The translations under genes and the position numbers were made by a program. From Lumnitzera littorea (Eukaryota; Streptophyta; Magnoliopsida; Myrtales; Combretaceae): a stretch of 64,000 nucleotides of DNA. Position 1 is the first letter of the stretch. Each line of letters begins with the position of its first letter. Location: contig JAMXBB010000010.1 in the NCBI GenBank assembly GCA_024138015.1, positions 8,127,378 to 8,191,377 on the forward strand, written 5' to 3'. Under the pieces are notes generated by a model, which did no database searches, was not told the DNA's origin, and saw only the letters and a program-made list of their open reading frames with translations. Below are positions 1 through 11,961 of the stretch, piece by piece.

Positions 1-2105
1 TCTTCATCTCATTTGCTAGTATAGTGCGATATCGCCTTATTCTCTAAGTGGAGAAACTGAAACTCAATAAATCATAAAATGGCACCACCGTTACTAGTAT
101 AAGCCAAATTTGCTATTGAGCAAAAGGAGGACTTTGTACAGTTCAAAGAGCTGCTATTTCAATGATGAAGGTGTTTTCTTCTATATCCCATAATAAAAGA
201 AAAAGAAAAGTCATAAGAAATTGAAGATAATAATGGAAGAGTGGGTCAGTTATGAATCACAAAATTGAAGCCAAGGCATTTTGCAATATTATCATCCTAA
301 TGATCATAAAGCCATCTCGGTTATGTGGAATAAATGTTAGGTTTCAGATGTATTGATTTGGTAATGTTAGCAATCAGAAAATATATGCTCACACTGGGTA
401 GGCCTGACCATTTGTTGCTTTGAAGGATTTATTGAGGGAAACAACTAACAAAGTGCATTGGTCTTATTCTCTGAATTTAGAAATTCATAGTAGACCTAGT
501 TTGTGATTCTTCTATGCTTCCACATATTGTTGATAATGATCATTTTCAAATAACCCTCATTCTCAAAATCTAAGTTAGCAGACTTGACACCGAATGTGAA
601 GCTGGTATTTCCAGGCTTAAGATGTCGACAAGTGATAGCACCAGACACATGCACCATGCGAAGGCCATGATTGGTAAAGAAAATAAATGAAGGAAAACGA
701 GTATTCAAGCCGGTAAAGAGTAGCAACGCTAGGAGAAGAATTGAGTTTGAGGTATGACAAAAGGATGATATCACGTGCTAAGTTGTACGAGGATGGGTAA
801 AATATATATGAATGGAAATGGATGGCACGAAAACAAATTTATTTTGGGATGAAGTCAAAGGGCGCTGGTGTTCATCATGTGAAGCTTATATAAGACAAAA
901 AACAAAATAGGAAAGAAGCTTAAACAAAGAATGAAGGAGGTACCTTCGTTATTATTTCAATACGGGAAGCGGATGTTCACTTTGGTCGTGCTTTGTATTC
1001 ATTTTTGACTGATCGCACTCTCGTATCACTTATGAAGGAACAAAGAAGGGAAATAAGATGAGAGCCAAAACGAGAAACATGAATCAAAAGACAAGGGTAA
1101 AAAAAAGAAAAAAAGAAAAAAGAAGTCATCACCAACAACTTGTGAGCATGAGTTGCAGGAAATTCAAACTTGGATGGAAGGTGAGAAATTTTTTTAGAAA
1201 AGAAGAAGTTAAACAAGAAATTAGTTGTCTTGGAATTGGATTGCCTAGGAAGGTTGGGTTAAACTTAAAAAAGGCCGAGTTCGAATGAATTGACCAACCA
1301 GCCTAATCTTGATTCAAAAGAAATTAAAGAAAAATAAAAATAAAGCACATAAGCTGCCTGATGCAGTTTTTCAATAAATAAACAAATGATTAAAGGTGCT
1401 CCGCTGTAGCAGCAGACTGGAAATGGGGAAGAATTCAATAAGCTAAAAGACGAGGGCCAAATTTAAAATCTATATATATGTATAAGCCTACTACACTGCT
1501 GACTACGATAAAAAAATGTGTTCATAATGATAATACAACACAATTGAAGAGTTGGAAAGTAAATGTGAATTGAGACATGACTAAACACATTGAAACTATA
1601 CATGAATTTTACAATGAGTGTTCGGTGTAACGCACCGAAATGGAGTAATTGAATTCAATTTAAGGCACCGAAGCATTCGGACAAATTTTTTAAAGTTTGC
1701 ATTTTAAGAGTCATGTATGGTGATAAATATGTTGTGCGGTGTAGGTCACCGTTCTAAAGAATTTTTAGAACGCGCATTTGCAAACTTTTCATTCAAATTT
1801 TCATTTAAATCGCCATGTCTAAAAAAAGCTATATCAGTCGTCAAATTTTTGCATCCAACAATTTTCTTTGAACGCTTGCTACTTCCTTTGAGTTTTTTTC
1901 TAATGCTTACACTCCTCATGCTATATTTTTTGTACCGAAAGGAAAAAATTTTCAGTGTTTAGCTCCACCAAAAAATATTTTGCTATCGATCAAAATTCAA
2001 CTTTACACAATAATTACATTTTTCTCCTATTTACATACAATAGTTTGCACATAATTTCTTTCTTTGTTTTGCATTTACAATTGCATGTGTAAGAAAAAAA
2101 TATAA
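1..2105. other. unassigned AT-rich intergenic DNA
   Basis: I recognise no gene, RNA or element here. Open frames of up to about 90 codons exist on both strands (for example 496-774 minus and 1717-1962 plus) but none has recognisable motifs and codon use looks random. Around 1620-1780 there are short repeated motifs containing 'caccg' and a small palindrome, TTCTAAAGAATTTTTAGAAC, near 1752, which could be debris of a small transposon. Purine-rich low-complexity tracts lie near 1090-1125. Confidence 0.5.
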
Positions 2106-2443
2106 ATGGATAGCTTTGTTCATGGATCTTCCACAAACAAGAAGGATGTATGTAATAAGTTATCGCAGGTACTTAAAGTCTTCCATGATGCCACTAACAC
2201 TTTTTTGCAAGTTTATAGGTCTAAGGTATACTATTTCATTATAGAGACCATCAACATAATTGCGATTCTTCTAGATGCACATGACGACCTAATTCTACAA
2301 AGTTGTGGGGAAAAATTTACTGCCAAGTAGCTCCAGTATTATAGGGAAATCCCTTCTAATTATCTTATTACAACAATTTTAGACCTGCATTGTAAAATAG
2401 ATGTACTTTAAGACTATCTTAATATGTAATATCAAATAATTTA
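2106..2443 (+). pseudogene. hAT-superfamily transposase remnant, central part
   Basis: The reading frame beginning at 2106 resembles the region upstream of the C-terminal dimerisation domain of plant hAT (Ac/ricesleeper-like) transposases. It has an LKVFHDAT block, a hydrophobic stretch around IIETINIIAILL, then, after a TAG stop at about 2328, a YNxxL-like segment and ILDLHCKID, matching the family's 'LDPRxK' block, ending in YQIIYG. In hAT proteins this region belongs to the RNase H-like catalytic fold that excises and integrates the element. Internal stops at about 2328, 2389 and 2404 show it is dead. The frame is cut at 2443 by a solo LTR and its C-terminal part seems to resume at 3271. 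I see no N-terminal BED zinc finger or terminal repeats. Family assignment is by motif pattern only. Confidence 0.55.
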
Positions 2444-3270
2444 TGGATCTCCAAGGTCGGATATATGGAGAAGTACTACAACAAAGCAAACTAAAAACAA
2501 ATAGAGAAAAAAAGTTAGCAAAGTCCAGGTAACTACCAAATAAATATGATATACCACTCGATCCTACTCGACCTACAATCCATCGAATATGACACACCAG
2601 TTCAAACTGAAGGGTCGCTTACCACTATTATACGCTAAAGGAAATAGATAAGAGTTGAATGATAATGAGAACACGAAGGTTTCTTAATGTAAATAATTCT
2701 ATATTAACTAGTTGATTATCTACATACAAGAAAATGGGGGTTTATATACCCATCAACTAAAGTTACTTCACATGTACGAAAGGAGAAAAGGATATTCTGC
2801 AATTAGGCTAATGAAACATATTAAAAGGGGTAAAAAAGACAAAAAACATTCAATACGAAAAAGAAAGAATCATTTTGGAAGGTTGTATTCAGGGAACACG
2901 TATCGCTTGATGGCCGGTCATTAGAAATACGATACAAAGTAGGCATAACAGAAAAGCATTATAGTTAAGGGCTAACCTGATTAGGATCAGGTTGGGAGCC
3001 AATCAATCCGATAAAGAAGTCAGTTGAATTGGAGTCAGATGCTTATGATCAGTTAGGGTGCTCGGCTCGGCTAGTCATAAGTTGTCTTTTAAAATAAAAC
3101 TTCGCTACGAGGCAAAAGCAAGTCTGACACATGTGAGGATCTAACAGACAGATTAACAAGAGATCAGTTTGAAATAAGGATCCCCATCTCATATTTGGTT
3201 TAATACTAGTACTTTGAGTCTTCTAGCTCGGCTATGAATGATTAGTCTACAGGCTTAATTCTTATCAACA
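2444..3270 (-). mobile_element. solo LTR, second retrotransposon family (minus)
   Basis: About 820 bp aligns over its whole length with 57379-58224. Shared blocks include 'gtccaggnaactaccnaat' near 2523, 'gggaatagataaaagttgaatgataa'-like sequence near 2638-2663, and the TATA region at 2741-2748. On the minus strand it starts TGTTGATAAG (3270) and ends GGAGATCCA (2444), the TG...CA form of an LTR, with TATATAAA properly oriented inside. Hybrid hAT sequence lies on both sides and no primer site or internal region is present, so it looks like a solo LTR left by recombination. A clean 5-bp duplication is not visible. The other copy carries a tRNA-iMet-like primer site, which tells which end is which. 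Confidence 0.6.
2741..2748 (-). promoter_or_regulatory. TATA box of the solo LTR
   Basis: TATATAAA on the minus strand, followed by CCCCCA. It is identical in position and context to 57675-57682 in the other copy of this LTR. Confidence 0.5.
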
Positions 3271-3620
3271 AGATTTGTATAGTATAAGTGCAGGTGATGA
3301 ACTTAGTCAAGCAACCAATGAGATGAATGAGTTATTTTAAAAATCCACCTACATGTACGATGACCAGGCTGTTGTTACTCCATCATGGCCTTCGATGACA
3401 CATAACTACTCCTTTGCAAGAGAAAATTGTTAGCCCTGAAATTAAAGAGACATTAGCCCGGAGGGCAACAAACTAAATTACAACAGTATCTTAACATTAA
3501 TTTCAAATTCGAAGATAATATCAGTATTCAGGATTTCAACATCCTATATGGGAATGTCAATCAAGGAAGACGACTATTTCAGTGACTTCAATAATTCTAG
3601 AGAAAGTCAAGGCTCAACCC
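3271..3620 (+). pseudogene. hAT transposase remnant, C-terminal dimerisation region
   Basis: After the solo LTR the sequence resumes with DLYSISAG-like coding potential (about 3274). At about 3500-3570 it shows a frame reading LNINFKFEDN then DFNILYGNV. This fits the start of the hAT C-terminal dimerisation domain, whose hallmark is 'Y-L ... F-D-I-L-x-W-W-K'. The WW pair is replaced by YG and the frame breaks soon after. Together with 2106-2443 it forms one decayed transposase split by a later LTR insertion. Assignment is moderate because the match is short. Confidence 0.42.
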
Positions 3621-4894
3621 TATAATGGAGTGACTCACAAACCAATAGTGACTAAATGGTAGTTTTTAATTACTTCTTTTTCCTTTAACATTTTAGCATA
3701 TTGGAAAATGGTTTTTGCAAAAAAAAAAAAAATACCAAAAAAAAAAAAATCTAACTAACACTTTCTGAAAATTTAGATCAAATCCTTGTTCAATAGATTT
3801 TCAAAAATCTAGGCTACTAAAAAAAACTTAGGTGTTTTAGAGCATTTTCTTATAAACTAGATATACTAGCTAATGACATAAAACAGGCGCTTTTTTAGGA
3901 ATCTAAAATTAACAAACATACTAAAGTTTTATAAAAAATAAAATTAATAACCGATCATAGTGATTTAATTTCGACTAACAAATACAAAATCAATCGCTTT
4001 TGTGACACAACCTTAAAATCTATTAAAAAATAAAGAATTTCATTAACAATATATACTTACTATTGTAATTTTTTACTTCTCATGTATGAGATGCTTTTCT
4101 ATGTATACAATTGTTGTGAAATCCTTTTTTTTTTTTTAAATAGTGTAACTTTACTACTATAATTCATTATGGTTACCATATGTAAAGATTGTGTACTTTT
4201 CAATTCTTGTCACAAATACAAACTGCTTGATTTTTTATGTTGGTATACAAAAATTTCTTTACATTACCCATTGCTTATGAGAAACTCCTTACAAGAAATT
4301 CCTTATGAATTACTATCATGTGTTGACAAAACAACTTTGTTGAAAGACATTAGAAAAGAAAGAAAGGAAGATAGAATGAGAGAAAAGACGAAAGAAGAGA
4401 AAGAGATAAAAATAAGGATATAGCTACGACATACTTGATGCAAGGTATGAGAAGAAAAAGATATGAGGAAATATACTTCGGAAGTAAACAGTGAATGATG
4501 GATGTCAATGATAAAACTTTAAGCTATAAATTCTCCACTTCATTTCACATTTCATCCATCAAACACCCATACCTCTTATTGCCTCATAAAATACACTTAC
4601 GCAATTGTTTGTATTGACTTTCAAAAAAAGGACCTTTTTTACTGTGCTCTTAGTTAAATTCATCCCCCCAAAAGGTATAAACCGATCCCAACGAAATCAA
4701 CATTATTGATTACATGAAGAAAGAAACCATAACCATGGAAAAATATGTCACTACAAAAGAGGGGAGACAAACAAGAGGTTTATCAAACACCAACTGTCCA
4801 AGAAAGTGTTCAATAACTTGGAGGAGAGAGCTATTGTTAGGAGACAATTAATTTCAAATATGATATAGATATAGAGAAAATTGTACCGGATATT
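3621..4894. other. unassigned AT-rich DNA
   Basis: Very AT-rich, with A-runs at 3718-3750 and a T-run near 4126. A frame at 4169-4423 begins with a Cys-containing stretch and ends in a Lys/Glu/Arg-rich low-complexity tail. It matches no family I know and I do not call it a gene. The last five bases before the next element, CCCAA (4895-4899), are its candidate target duplication. Confidence 0.45.
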
Positions 4895-5234
4895 CCCAAT
4901 GTAGGCATCCTATTTTTGCCTCATTTATTTATCTATTTTAGGGTAAAAGGCCCTAATTTAGGAAAAATAATAATAAACTAAGGAAAACTAAAAATATGAA
5001 ATTTAGAAAAATACAAAAAAAAAGAAGAAAAAGTACAAAAAAATGAGAAATTTAGAAAGATACATAGTCACAAAAAATAAAAATAAAAAAATAGAGGATT
5101 TAGGAAATATAGAAAATAATAAATTTCTTATTTAGAATAGAATTTTTAATAAAAGTAGAAAGGGGACCGTTAGGTTTAGGCTTAAATTAGCCTTGTTCGT
5201 ATATGCAATTTAATTCACATATAAATAAGACATA

Positions 5235-5313
5235 GGCTAACGATCTAACGATAAAACACTTAGATTGGCATTTACATTAATCTTGAGATCCTAGGTTTCA
5301 ATCTCGCTAGGTA
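5235..5313 (+). promoter_or_regulatory. tRNA-like segment (B-box-like) in U3
   Basis: A stretch reading 'ctaacgataaaacacttag ... gagatcctaggtttcaatctcgctagg'. The 3' part resembles the GGTTCRAATCY of a tRNA T-arm / pol III B box. The same segment occurs in the partner LTR (20920-20998) and in the LTRs of elements 2 and 3. It is not a tRNA gene, because no acceptor or anticodon stems form. Confidence 0.35.
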
Positions 5314-5869
5314 TAAGGTTTTTTTTAGGAAAAGCATGATAAGATAGAACTTAATTAATAGGTAGTTTTTTAAACTTATATAAATATTATGATAATAAAT
5401 AATAATAAGAATAATTAAAAAAAAAAAGGGGAAACATGTGGTGTAGACCAAAAATTGGTTCGCAAAAATCTGAAACAAGGCAAAGCCCTAATTGGGGAAC
5501 AAGGCGCCTTTTATTTTTAGATCGCACGCATAACATGTAGCCTACACATAGCTTATGCCCCCTTCCTCCTTCTTCTTTACAGTTTAAGCTTTGATTTCCA
5601 ACTTTCACTCCTTCCCGGCGTGCTCTATTTAAGGCCATTTTTTACCGATTTTATTACACGATTTCACTATATTAATGGTAAAATCGCATAATAGGCATTA
5701 CCTACATTTGAATTGACCCCAAAACCTGTCCAAATTTATTCAAATGTGCAATTAAAATCAAGCTCAAAAATGGGGAAAAAAATCAATTTTCAAGTCAAAA
5801 CCCATTAATAAATTCCGACAAATTAATTCATTTTTCTCGACTTTCTCAGTTTAAACTTCGTGCCAATAT

Positions 5870-5877
5870 TATAAATA
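5870..5877 (+). promoter_or_regulatory. LTR TATA box
   Basis: TATAAATA followed by GGGG. The same motif at the equivalent position of the 3' LTR (21554-21561) and of element 2 (33325-33332) supports it as the pol II core promoter. Confidence 0.65.
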
Positions 5878-7193
5878 GGGGAAAATCTTCTATCTTCAAC
5901 ACATACAAACACTAGAATCACTCTAAGGAACACACATACTACACTTTCTCTCTTTAAGACGGTTCCTTTCTCTAGGATAGCCTCCTCTCGGGTGGTTTTC
6001 AGCGAAAAGCACTACCACCATCGAATTTCTCACACCCAAAAACCATAAGTTAGACACTCCAATCCAAATCCCTGAGTTAATCCGAGCCGACCAAGTTGAT
6101 TAAAGCCGACCGAGTCGACTCAAGCTGACTAAGCTAACCTAAGCCACCCAAGCCGACCTAGAGCCAACTCGGTCTGTAAATTTTTTTTATATTTTCTTTC
6201 TTTCTTTTTTTATTTTTTATTTTTATTATTTATTTATTCTTTTATTCATGTACTTGTAAATAAAAAGAAAAAAGAAAGAAGGAAGAAGAAGAAAGAAAAA
6301 AGGAAGAGAAGAAAAACAAGGAAAAACAAAAAAAAAAGACTAGTCTTTTACTTATTTATTTAGTTTAATAAAAATAGATAAAAAAGAATAAGAAATAAAT
6401 AAATAAGATAATATAATAAAAATAAATAAATATGTTAGTAAATAAAAATCATTCTGACACTTAGAAAATCGAGTTTTCCAAAATAAAAACAAATGAACCC
6501 TTCCCAAATTATGGTACTTTAGAATTTTTCAAAAAATTAAAGTTCCAATTTAGGACCTTTTTTTAGAAAATTTCTTAAATAAACTAAATTGGGTTAAAAA
6601 CGTAAATCAGGCATATTTTCAAATTAAAACAAACCCAACCCACTAAAGTTTTACAAAAAAGAATTACGTATATGTGATCCCAAATAACGGATACGTAGGT
6701 ACCTACAGGACAATAGTAAAAAATAAAAAAAACCTAATTTTCCTTTTTCAGTTTAAATTACTTAAGTTATCCAATTTAGGTAAATAATTAAGTTCTGTTT
6801 TATAGAATTAAAGGTGATTTTTGAGATTAAGATTAAAATTAGAAAGTTAATGGTTCCCGTAAAGGTTTAAAAATCCTAACTCTCAGATCCAAATCTTTAG
6901 TTTTAAAACCGTTTTACAAAATTGGTTTTATCGTTAGACCGGTTACCAAGTTATAACCAATTAACCTAATTGGTTATAACCAATCCACCCAATTAGTTAT
7001 AACTTAACTCTTTTTCTCGATCTCAGTTGAGTGGTGACTCCAAAATGTTTTTAAGATATATTAAAAAAAAAAAAACTAGTTTTCTTTAAACCCTAGTCGA
7101 GTATTAGTATTAAACGGATAAGGGTTTAATATCAATTGGTTTAAAGAAGCCTAATTTATAAAAACCAAGAGGAAAAAACCAGGCTCGACAACT

Positions 7194-7211
7194 TAGCTAT
7201 TCCACTAGGGA
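7194..7211 (+). other. decayed primer binding site of element 1
   Basis: TAGCTATTCCACTAGGGA starts 3 bp after the LTR. Element 2 has TGGCGACTCCATTGGGGA at the equivalent place (34756-34773). Most of the differences here are G-to-A or C-to-T. The TGG start matches the CCA end of a tRNA. Tat/Ogre elements are usually reported to use tRNA-Arg, but I cannot verify the tRNA here. Confidence 0.6.
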
Positions 7212-7789
7212 GACGTTAAGAGGGTTAGCCATTTAACTTTCCAAAATTAAAAATAATCTCTAAAAAATCACCGTACTAACTGTAATTCATTTACTTATTT
7301 GTTAATCCATTATTATTTATACCATAACTAACGTTTTTTGCAAGTTTTTGTTTATTTAGATATTTAGGGGGAGGGATTTTTTTCTTTCACAAATGTATGA
7401 TAAAAACGGTCAAACTCGGACCATATTAGGACCTTAGGACAAGGGACCATTGTGTAGGCTTCGGGTGATATGGTGTAACCACCTTTTAGGGTTGATTAGG
7501 CCATTCCCACTTAAATTTGATATGACTAATGAAAGTACTATTTAACAAGTGAGGTCGCACAAGTTTAAGAACCTTTGGAATCGATCCTTTATGCATTCAC
7601 GACATCCAGAATAGACAAATAATCAAGCAAGATGAAAATAAAAATATAGAATGGCTTGGAGTTTCCTTGATTTCCCTTATAATGTTAACGTATTATAAAC
7701 ATAGAATTGCTATAAATAGGTTTTGTAGTTATAAATAATGGTCGGTCAATCTCGTAACATATTTTTTCTTTTGTAATTCAGATTAGGAA
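7212..7789 (+). other. untranslated leader of element 1
   Basis: Leader between primer site and ORF1, homologous to 34774-35352 in element 2. Shared blocks include 'ggtcaaactcggaccatatt' near 7409 and the TAGGCC/CCC..ACTTAAA block near 7497. No open frame. It may hold packaging signals by position, but nothing specific can be shown. Confidence 0.5.
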
Positions 7790-9330
7790 ATGGCCTATTC
7801 ATCCAACTCCATCTATTTCAAGGAAAAGTTTGTAGGCAAGCCCATCTACCCCAAGCCCATCCTGGGCCAATGGTTTTGACACTTCAATTCAAGGGAAAAA
7901 AAGACCATTGTTAGCAAGATCAGACCCATTCTATCACTTCTTAAAGTAAAAATAGAGATTAATTTGATTAGGTCTCTAACCAGCTTTTGGGAACCCAAAG
8001 AAGTGCCCTTTCGAGTTAGGCCTCAATTGATTAGCCCAACACTTGAAGAATACACCCAATTACTTCAAGCTCCTTCCTTAGAAAATATATACACCCCAAA
8101 TTTGGAAGTGGACTCGATGAATGCCTTTTCAAGATTCCTAGGTATTAGAAAAGTTGAAGTGAACAAAGCCTTTAGAAGCTATAATGGGAACTACATCGAG
8201 TTGGAAGACTTAAAAGCCCAGTTCACCATTGAGCCTAAATCCAACCAAAAAGGCATCTTTTGTGGTAACCTCAAGGATTGGGGATAGAACAAAATAAAAG
8301 CCTTTATCCTAGTTGCATTCAAGACTCTTTTATTCCCTAACAAAAAGTTCCTCATCCATTTCAGGGTCGCTGAGTTAATAGGCCAGTTTCTCGAAGGCAA
8401 ATCATATGTCCCAACTCTTCTCGTAAAACAGACCAAAAGCCTCAATATTTTGAAAGAAAAGAACAACGATGCACTAAAGACCAACATAGCATTATTGACA
8501 GTATGGTTTGTAAGCCACATGAAATGTTATGGGCTTAATCTAATCCAAGGAGAATTTGCTCATAATATTGATCTAATCGATTCTTTTATCGATAAGATCT
8601 ATCTCTTAGAAGGAAAATTCATTTACTATTGGGCAGAAGTGTTAAGAAATTTCCAAATCATCGATATCTTATGGATAACAAGATAGAGCAACTTCAAAAA
8701 GGTAATCCTAATCTGCAAAAATTATCAAGCAACACCACGAATTAGAATGAAATTATGCACAAGCTATTACCCAAACAATATGATCAGACAATTCGAAAGT
8801 ATCAAAGATATAGTCTACAAGCCTCTGCTGGATATCACAACCTTGGATTATGAGGACCTTCAAATTCCACTACCATAAAAGGTGTCCAAACTTTGAGCAA
8901 TCAAACAATTATGGGAAATAAGGACGATCAGCCTAAAAATTGATTTAGGAGAATAGTTAGGAGAAGTGGCAAATACAGGGTCACTAAAGAATATTTGTAC
9001 AATCAACTCTATAAGGCAAAGGGGATCCAGTATCGAGCAACAGAAATCATCCAACCTGCACCAGCTAAACCAGATCTTGAGATCAAGACCTACATGGACC
9101 GAGTACAAGCCCATGTAAAAATAATCTATAAAGAGTAGGATATGTGAGAGGATCTCTTTTAGGGATTAAGACAACGTTCTTGGGCCTTAGAACATCAATT
9201 AAAATGATCCAGAAAAGGCTCTAAGAACTTAAAGAAATAAAAGAGCCTAGACCTGAAAAAAGGAAGGAAGTATCAATAGGATCTAATAAGCAGAAAAAGG
9301 AAATGCCTGCTAAGTGCCCAAAGGACATTT
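7790..9330 (+). pseudogene. ORF1 of element 1, DUF7745-like protein
   Basis: Starts at ATG 7790 (MAYSSNSI...), equivalent to ATG 35353 in element 2, and runs to about 9330. The preserved stretch 7964-8287 contains LTSFWEPKEVPFRVRPQLI then SPTLEEYTQLL, then an FSRFLGI segment. This is the 'FWDP...PTxEEYxxLL' pattern of plant DUF7745 proteins. Downstream pieces match the family's FPSGxxLIHF-type and LTVWFVSHMKCY-type segments, then a Lys/Glu-rich tail. At least two in-frame stops (about 7876 and 8285) and several frame changes make it non-functional. Ogre-type elements carry an ORF1 of unknown function before gag. The function here is equally unknown and the DUF7745 link is by motif recognition. 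Confidence 0.7.
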
Positions 9331-10502
9331 AGAGATAGGAATAGTCTTCTTAAATGTATTTTCCTTTTCAAATAATGTAAAAGGGAACTCCAAAAGCTAC
9401 AAAAATAAAAACTTACCATCTTGCTGATTATTCGTTGATTCTATTTCTTTGCATCTATATGCTATACATTTCTTTATTTTTCATTCGTCTCTTTTTAAAA
9501 TATTCGTGTGCTAACTTGTTGAGAAGTGGTCTTGTCACGCCCCAAAGCGGCAGAGTCGTAACAGCCCCGCCGTGTAAATCATCCTAAGATAGAAGTTGGC
9601 TTTACAACCGCTATCTTAGACCTAATCTACACAAGGCGTCCACGACTAACCCGCTTTGAAGTAAACAGTTTGTAATTTAAATAAATCATTTATCTAAGAA
9701 AATGAGAAAAGTTATATATAATCACTATAATTCAGTTATTACATTAATCAGAAATGAAAAGTAATAAAATATGTGTTGATTCTCCAACGTTTTTCCTCAC
9801 TCCCCAAGATCCAGCAATTGCTAGCTTCAGAGTAATTGTTTGCCGCTTCTTAGACAGCACTTGCACGACATCTATAGGGATGTGAGCAACCACAGCTCAG
9901 TAAGTTAGGACGGAGGACTTAAAACTATACCATACACATAACAAGGTTTTCAATCACTTATTAGGTACAATGCATGTGCAAGCAAATGCCGTCGCATGAC
10001 GTTGTCCGGCCCGTCGTGAGATTAAAGAAATTACGCCCGCTCTAATTCGGGTTGAGGAGTTGCCGTTAATGCAACAGCTCACGACCAAATCCAGGCTTGT
10101 GTAATGGAGACCTTACTCCTCCCGCGACTACCTTCGAACCACTGTCTTTACCCTCGCCGCGACCTCCTCTCCTGTTACTTAGTTCGACTGAGGATGAAAA
10201 AGGGACCATTTTGCAATCCTGCGCTATCCCTTTCGAAGGGGTCGGTATTTGGCCGGAGAGTCCTAAGTTCCCCTAACGGGTTGCTATGCATGTCCGATTA
10301 TGATTACTGGTCGTATATTAGATTAAGTCCAGTTTAAGGTGATCAATCATTACATACAAATCATATAATATATGCCAGAACAATAAACAGAATCATAGCA
10401 TCACCCATAATCAAGTACATACACACATTCAACTATCTAACAAGCACAACCAAGCATAATCTTAAGCCTAAAAAATACAGTATCGTATTAATCCCAACTT
10501 AC

Positions 10503-10560
10503 CTCGACTCCTCGCTCACTCACTCGAGGTCCGATTTGCTCAGGCCATCGCCGATTATCC
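10503..10560 (-). other. exon-like 58-bp block in large LTR copy 1
   Basis: On the minus strand this block is preceded by TTATAG (AG at 10562-10561) and followed by GTAAGT (10502-10497). The equivalent block is also 58 bp in copy 2 (45998-46055) and 60 bp in copy 3 (53788-53847), with both splice-like borders retained. It is GC-richer than its surroundings. Confidence 0.4.
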
Positions 10561-11681
10561 CTATAACACGAACGTGGTTTCAGCTTTTCATATAAATATT
10601 ATAAGTTCATTTTATCCTATAACGCTTATTGTTAGGTTTTGTTTAAGGTTTAATATGCTCCATTATTTAGGTATTAAGTCTTTTACAATTATTCTAGGTT
10701 TGGGGTTAGGTTCAAGTTCGGTTTTTCGCATCGATTTCCAAATTAGGTTTTAGTTCGATTTTTAAGTAATGTTTTATATTCCAACCCTAGAAATTCGTTT
10801 CAACCCATAATGCGAAATTAATCACATTACTTCCCGATCTCCTAAATACTATCATTACCCTTAGTCAATGTTTATTTTACTCGGTACACTTAAATCCGTA
10901 TTAGTGTACCAAATTCACTCCTAATGTGATAAATTTTTACATTTTTCATATAATTCCATAAATTCAAGTTTCCTATCAGATTTATTGTACATTTTTATTA
11001 TTCTCAAAATATCAATTTTTATTATAATATTTTCTATTTATTATATTTCTAAAAATTACATATTATATATTGCTACCTTTTATGTACATAATGCACTTCT
11101 AATATTTTTATCACCCTAATTACCATCCCTAAACATCGATTATCATTTCAAAATATCTAAATTCATCCTAAATCAGATTTTACTCCTAATTTCCCTAATT
11201 TACAAAATTAACTTAAAATGTACTCTTTTTCCATATTACTTATTTACTACATAATTAACCTAATAATTACATCTAACACTCTAATTGCTACAAGTATCAT
11301 ACTCCATCAGATTTCCACATCCTAAAACATATACTTATTCACTAAATCAGTAATTAACCATTTAATTACCTAATTATCCCTAAATTACCCATTTTATGCC
11401 TCATTTTAGGGCCTAAAAATTTCGAAAATTAATTTTTGAAAACGGGCTTCATGGTACTATTCTATATCATCTAAGTAATCTACAAAAAAATTTTGGGCTT
11501 GAAACTACACTCCTAAGGTCATTTATTTCTAAACCGAAATGTGCTCGGTTTTGCACGATTTCTTAGGGACCATATATTACAGGGCATGTTTTTATCAAAA
11601 TAATATTTTTCCTACAAATTACATACAAAAATATCCCAGAATAACAAAATTCATAATTTTCTACTAACTATTTTTACAAAA

Positions 11682-11903
11682 TTACATAAGAATCGGGTTG
11701 GAAATCGGACTCACTGATCTGGGTGGCTCTGGCCACCGCCAGCCGCCGTAGCCTTGTCGGCCGGCCTGAGCACTGCCACCACCATGTGGTGGTGGTGGCC
11801 GTCTACTTCCAGCTGCTCGTCTGGTGGGGATTCCTTTTAAAAGCCCTAACTGCACAGTTTTTCTTATTTTTTTTCTAACTCGAATTTTTCTCTCAATTTT
11901 CAT
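11682..11903 (-). CDS. short basic Pro/Gly-rich frame in large LTR copy 1
   Basis: A 73-codon open frame on the LTR sense strand, starting about 60 bp downstream of the TATA box. The N-terminal third is Lys/Arg/Ile-rich (about residues 2-15), the middle reads RRPPPPHGGGSAQAGRQG and the end is Ser/Pro-rich. In copy 2 the same frame is open (about 44820-45041) with the core GRPSPPHGGGSAQAGRQG kept, although its ATG is replaced by GTT. A 5' splice-site-like GTGAGT lies inside the frame near its end. It has no homology I recognise and may be an untranslated GC-rich leader that happens to be open. Confidence 0.25.
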   Translation of the reverse strand: MKIERKIRVRKKIRKTVQLGLLKGIPTRRAAGSRRPPPPHGGGSAQAGRQGYGGWRWPEPPRSVSPISNPILM

Positions 11904-11961
11904 CTCTCCCTAATTTTCTCTGATTTCTAACTGTCCAAATGAGCTCCTGGATTTTTCCTGC

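Larger units (their letters stand above)
4900..7190 (+). repeat. 5' LTR of element 1
   Basis: Runs from TGTAGGCATCC to GGCTCGACA, 2291 bp. It is homologous to 20529-22256 and, at lower similarity, to the LTRs of elements 2 and 3. The U3 part is A-rich. A tRNA-B-box-like segment lies at 5235-5313 and TATAAATA at 5870-5877, followed by pyrimidine-rich sequence near 5930-5960. A purine/T-rich low-complexity block (6172-6735) is kept here and in element 2 but is missing from the partner 3' LTR. Transcription would start shortly after the TATA box. Confidence 0.9.

Noticed and set aside
1058..1288. Basic 76-codon frame
   Set aside because: Purine-rich low complexity, no motif, and an overlapping frame on the other strand.
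4169..4423. 84-codon frame with Cys/His residues and a charged tail
   Set aside because: The Cys/His spacing does not fit a known zinc finger and the tail is low complexity.
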